Shown: positions 5,586 to 6,489 of the stretch, one piece after another
How positions within the stretch are numbered: position 1 is the first letter of the stretch
How the letters are laid out: each line of letters starts with the position of its first letter
Assembly: GCA_026418215.1 (NCBI GenBank)
Contig: JAOABT010000233.1
Coordinates: 1-6,489, forward strand
DNA length: 6,489 nucleotides
Direction: 5' to 3'
From: Clostridia bacterium
Lineage (GTDB): Bacteria; Bacillota; Clostridia; DSM-8532
Program-made: the position numbers and the translations under genes
Notes under the pieces: generated by a model
Databases searched by the model: none
Seen by the model: the letters and a program-made list of their open reading frames with translations, nothing else
Told to the model about the DNA's origin: nothing

Positions 5586-6489
5586 TTAGGCTTCCTCGGC
5601 AGGCTTTTTCTTGTTTTTCCCTGAGAAGACCTTGGCAATCTTGAGACCTGTTCTAACCGTTCCGATGAGCGGTTTGCTCCACCAGGGCTCCATCTCCTTT
5701 TTCACAGCTTTAAGATGGGTTCTGATGGGGAGGTGCTGAGGGCAAACCCTCTCACACTTTCCGCAGTCCACGCATTGGCTGGCCAGGGCATTTTTGCCGC
5801 CTGTAGCGCCGCTGTTAAACAGCAGGTACTGAATCTTGGTATGGCCCTCGTTAAAAAGGTGATAGGTATTGAAGCTGTTGAAGCACATGGGAATATTGAC
5901 GCCCTTCGGGCATGGCAGGCAGTAGGAGCAGCCCGTGCAGCCAACCTTCATAATTTTAAGGTAGGTATCCTTAACCTCGGACAGAAGCTCCTGCTCGTCC
6001 TCCGTTAAAACCCCTGGCTTGGCCATGCAGGCTGCATCAATGTTTTCCTGAATATGCGTTTCATGATTAAGGCCCGAAAGAACCACCGAAACCTCGGGTT
6101 GATTCCACAGCCACAACAGGGCCCATTGGGCATAGGCGCGCTTAACATCTGCCTTATCCCATATCTTTTTAATGACATCTGGCATTCTTCCCACCAGACT
6201 GCCGCCTCTCAAGGGCTCCATAATCACAACATCCACACCCTTTGAAAAGGCATACTGAAGGCCTTCACGTCCGGCCTGGCTGTGTTCGTCAATGTAGTTG
6301 TATTGAATCTGGCAGAAATCCCACTCAAAATCATCAATCACCTGCTTGAAATGATGCTTGTCACCATGATAAGAGAAACCTATATTTCTGATGGTTCCCT
6401 TTGCCTTAAGCTCCTTTAAGAAATCGAGCAGACCATTGGCCTTAGCCTTATCCCAGCCTTGCGTGTCCTGAAGCGCGTGGACCAGATAG
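5586..6489 (-). CDS. Aldo/keto reductase with C-terminal 4Fe-4S domain, N-terminus cut by window edge
   Basis: This is a putative NAD(P)H-dependent oxidoreductase of the AKR superfamily fused to a ferredoxin-like domain (the COG1453-type architecture, common in anaerobes); the substrate is unknown. The frame is open to the edge, giving 300 visible residues. About 70-80 N-terminal residues, including the catalytic Asp/Tyr/Lys region, are missing. Visible AKR features are YLVHAL at the edge, KGTIRNIGFSYHG, QIQYNYID, VVIMEPLRGGSL and VSVVLSG. Two cysteine clusters follow: CTGCSYCLPCP (CX2CX2CX2CP, encoded near 5907-5939) and CVDCGKCERVCP (CX2CX2CX3CP, near 5739-5774), suggesting two 4Fe-4S clusters. 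The C-terminus is lysine-rich. A shorter frame starting at GTG 6341 is not a real start, because conserved AKR sequence continues upstream. The stop lies 20 bases before the merR -35, with no terminator between. Confidence 0.93.
   Translation of the reverse strand, partial: YLVHALQDTQGWDKAKANGLLDFLKELKAKGTIRNIGFSYHGDKHHFKQVIDDFEWDFCQIQYNYIDEHSQAGREGLQYAFSKGVDVVIMEPLRGGSLVGRMPDVIKKIWDKADVKRAYAQWALLWLWNQPEVSVVLSGLNHETHIQENIDAACMAKPGVLTEDEQELLSEVKDTYLKIMKVGCTGCSYCLPCPKGVNIPMCFNSFNTYHLFNEGHTKIQYLLFNSGATGGKNALASQCVDCGKCERVCPQHLPIRTHLKAVKKEMEPWWSKPLIGTVRTGLKIAKVFSGKNKKKPAEEA

Overview
The window looks like part of a metagenome or draft-genome contig from an anaerobic, spore-forming Firmicute, probably class Clostridia. 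An alpha/beta-type small acid-soluble spore protein (SASP) shows it is a spore former. An aldo/keto reductase with two 4Fe-4S motifs suggests anaerobic metabolism. Strong AGGAGG-type ribosome binding sites and a TTG start also fit this group. I cannot name a genus. The first 17 bases are not genomic: they match the Tn5 mosaic-end (Nextera) adapter exactly, so the left contig end is a library fragment end and trpB is cut there.

Layout, left to right. (1) Positions 18-1575, + strand: the 3' part of trpB (tryptophan synthase beta) and complete trpA (alpha), overlapping by 8 bases, presumably the end of a trp operon. (2) Positions 1718-3253, - strand: a full-length cardiolipin synthase with two HKD motifs, convergent with trpA. 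The 142-base gap at 1576-1717 holds no convincing terminator or gene. (3) Positions 3254-3455: an AT-rich divergent intergenic region with candidate promoters for cls (leftward) and the SASP gene (rightward). (4) Positions 3456-3807, + strand: a two-gene unit of the SASP gene and a 33-codon gene for an extremely hydrophilic N/R/D/Q peptide, closed by a strong hairpin terminator. (5) Positions 3855-4517, - strand: a small membrane protein with a PH-like cytosolic domain, whose stop codon abuts the same hairpin. (6) Positions 4677-5492, - strand: a MerR-family regulator with a GyrI-like effector domain, its own terminator, and upstream a MerR-type promoter with a 19-base spacer containing a dyad. 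(7) Positions 5586-6489, - strand: the C-terminal part of an aldo/keto reductase fused to a ferredoxin-like domain, running off the right edge.

How the genes work together: TrpA and TrpB form one enzyme complex. The SASP gene and the 33-codon gene probably form one sporulation-stage transcript. The MerR regulator probably controls its own promoter. The other genes look like independent units. I see no tRNA, rRNA, CRISPR array, insertion sequence, phage gene or defence system. Nothing here is clearly a new multi-gene system. The most unusual item is the tiny charged-repeat peptide downstream of the SASP gene.
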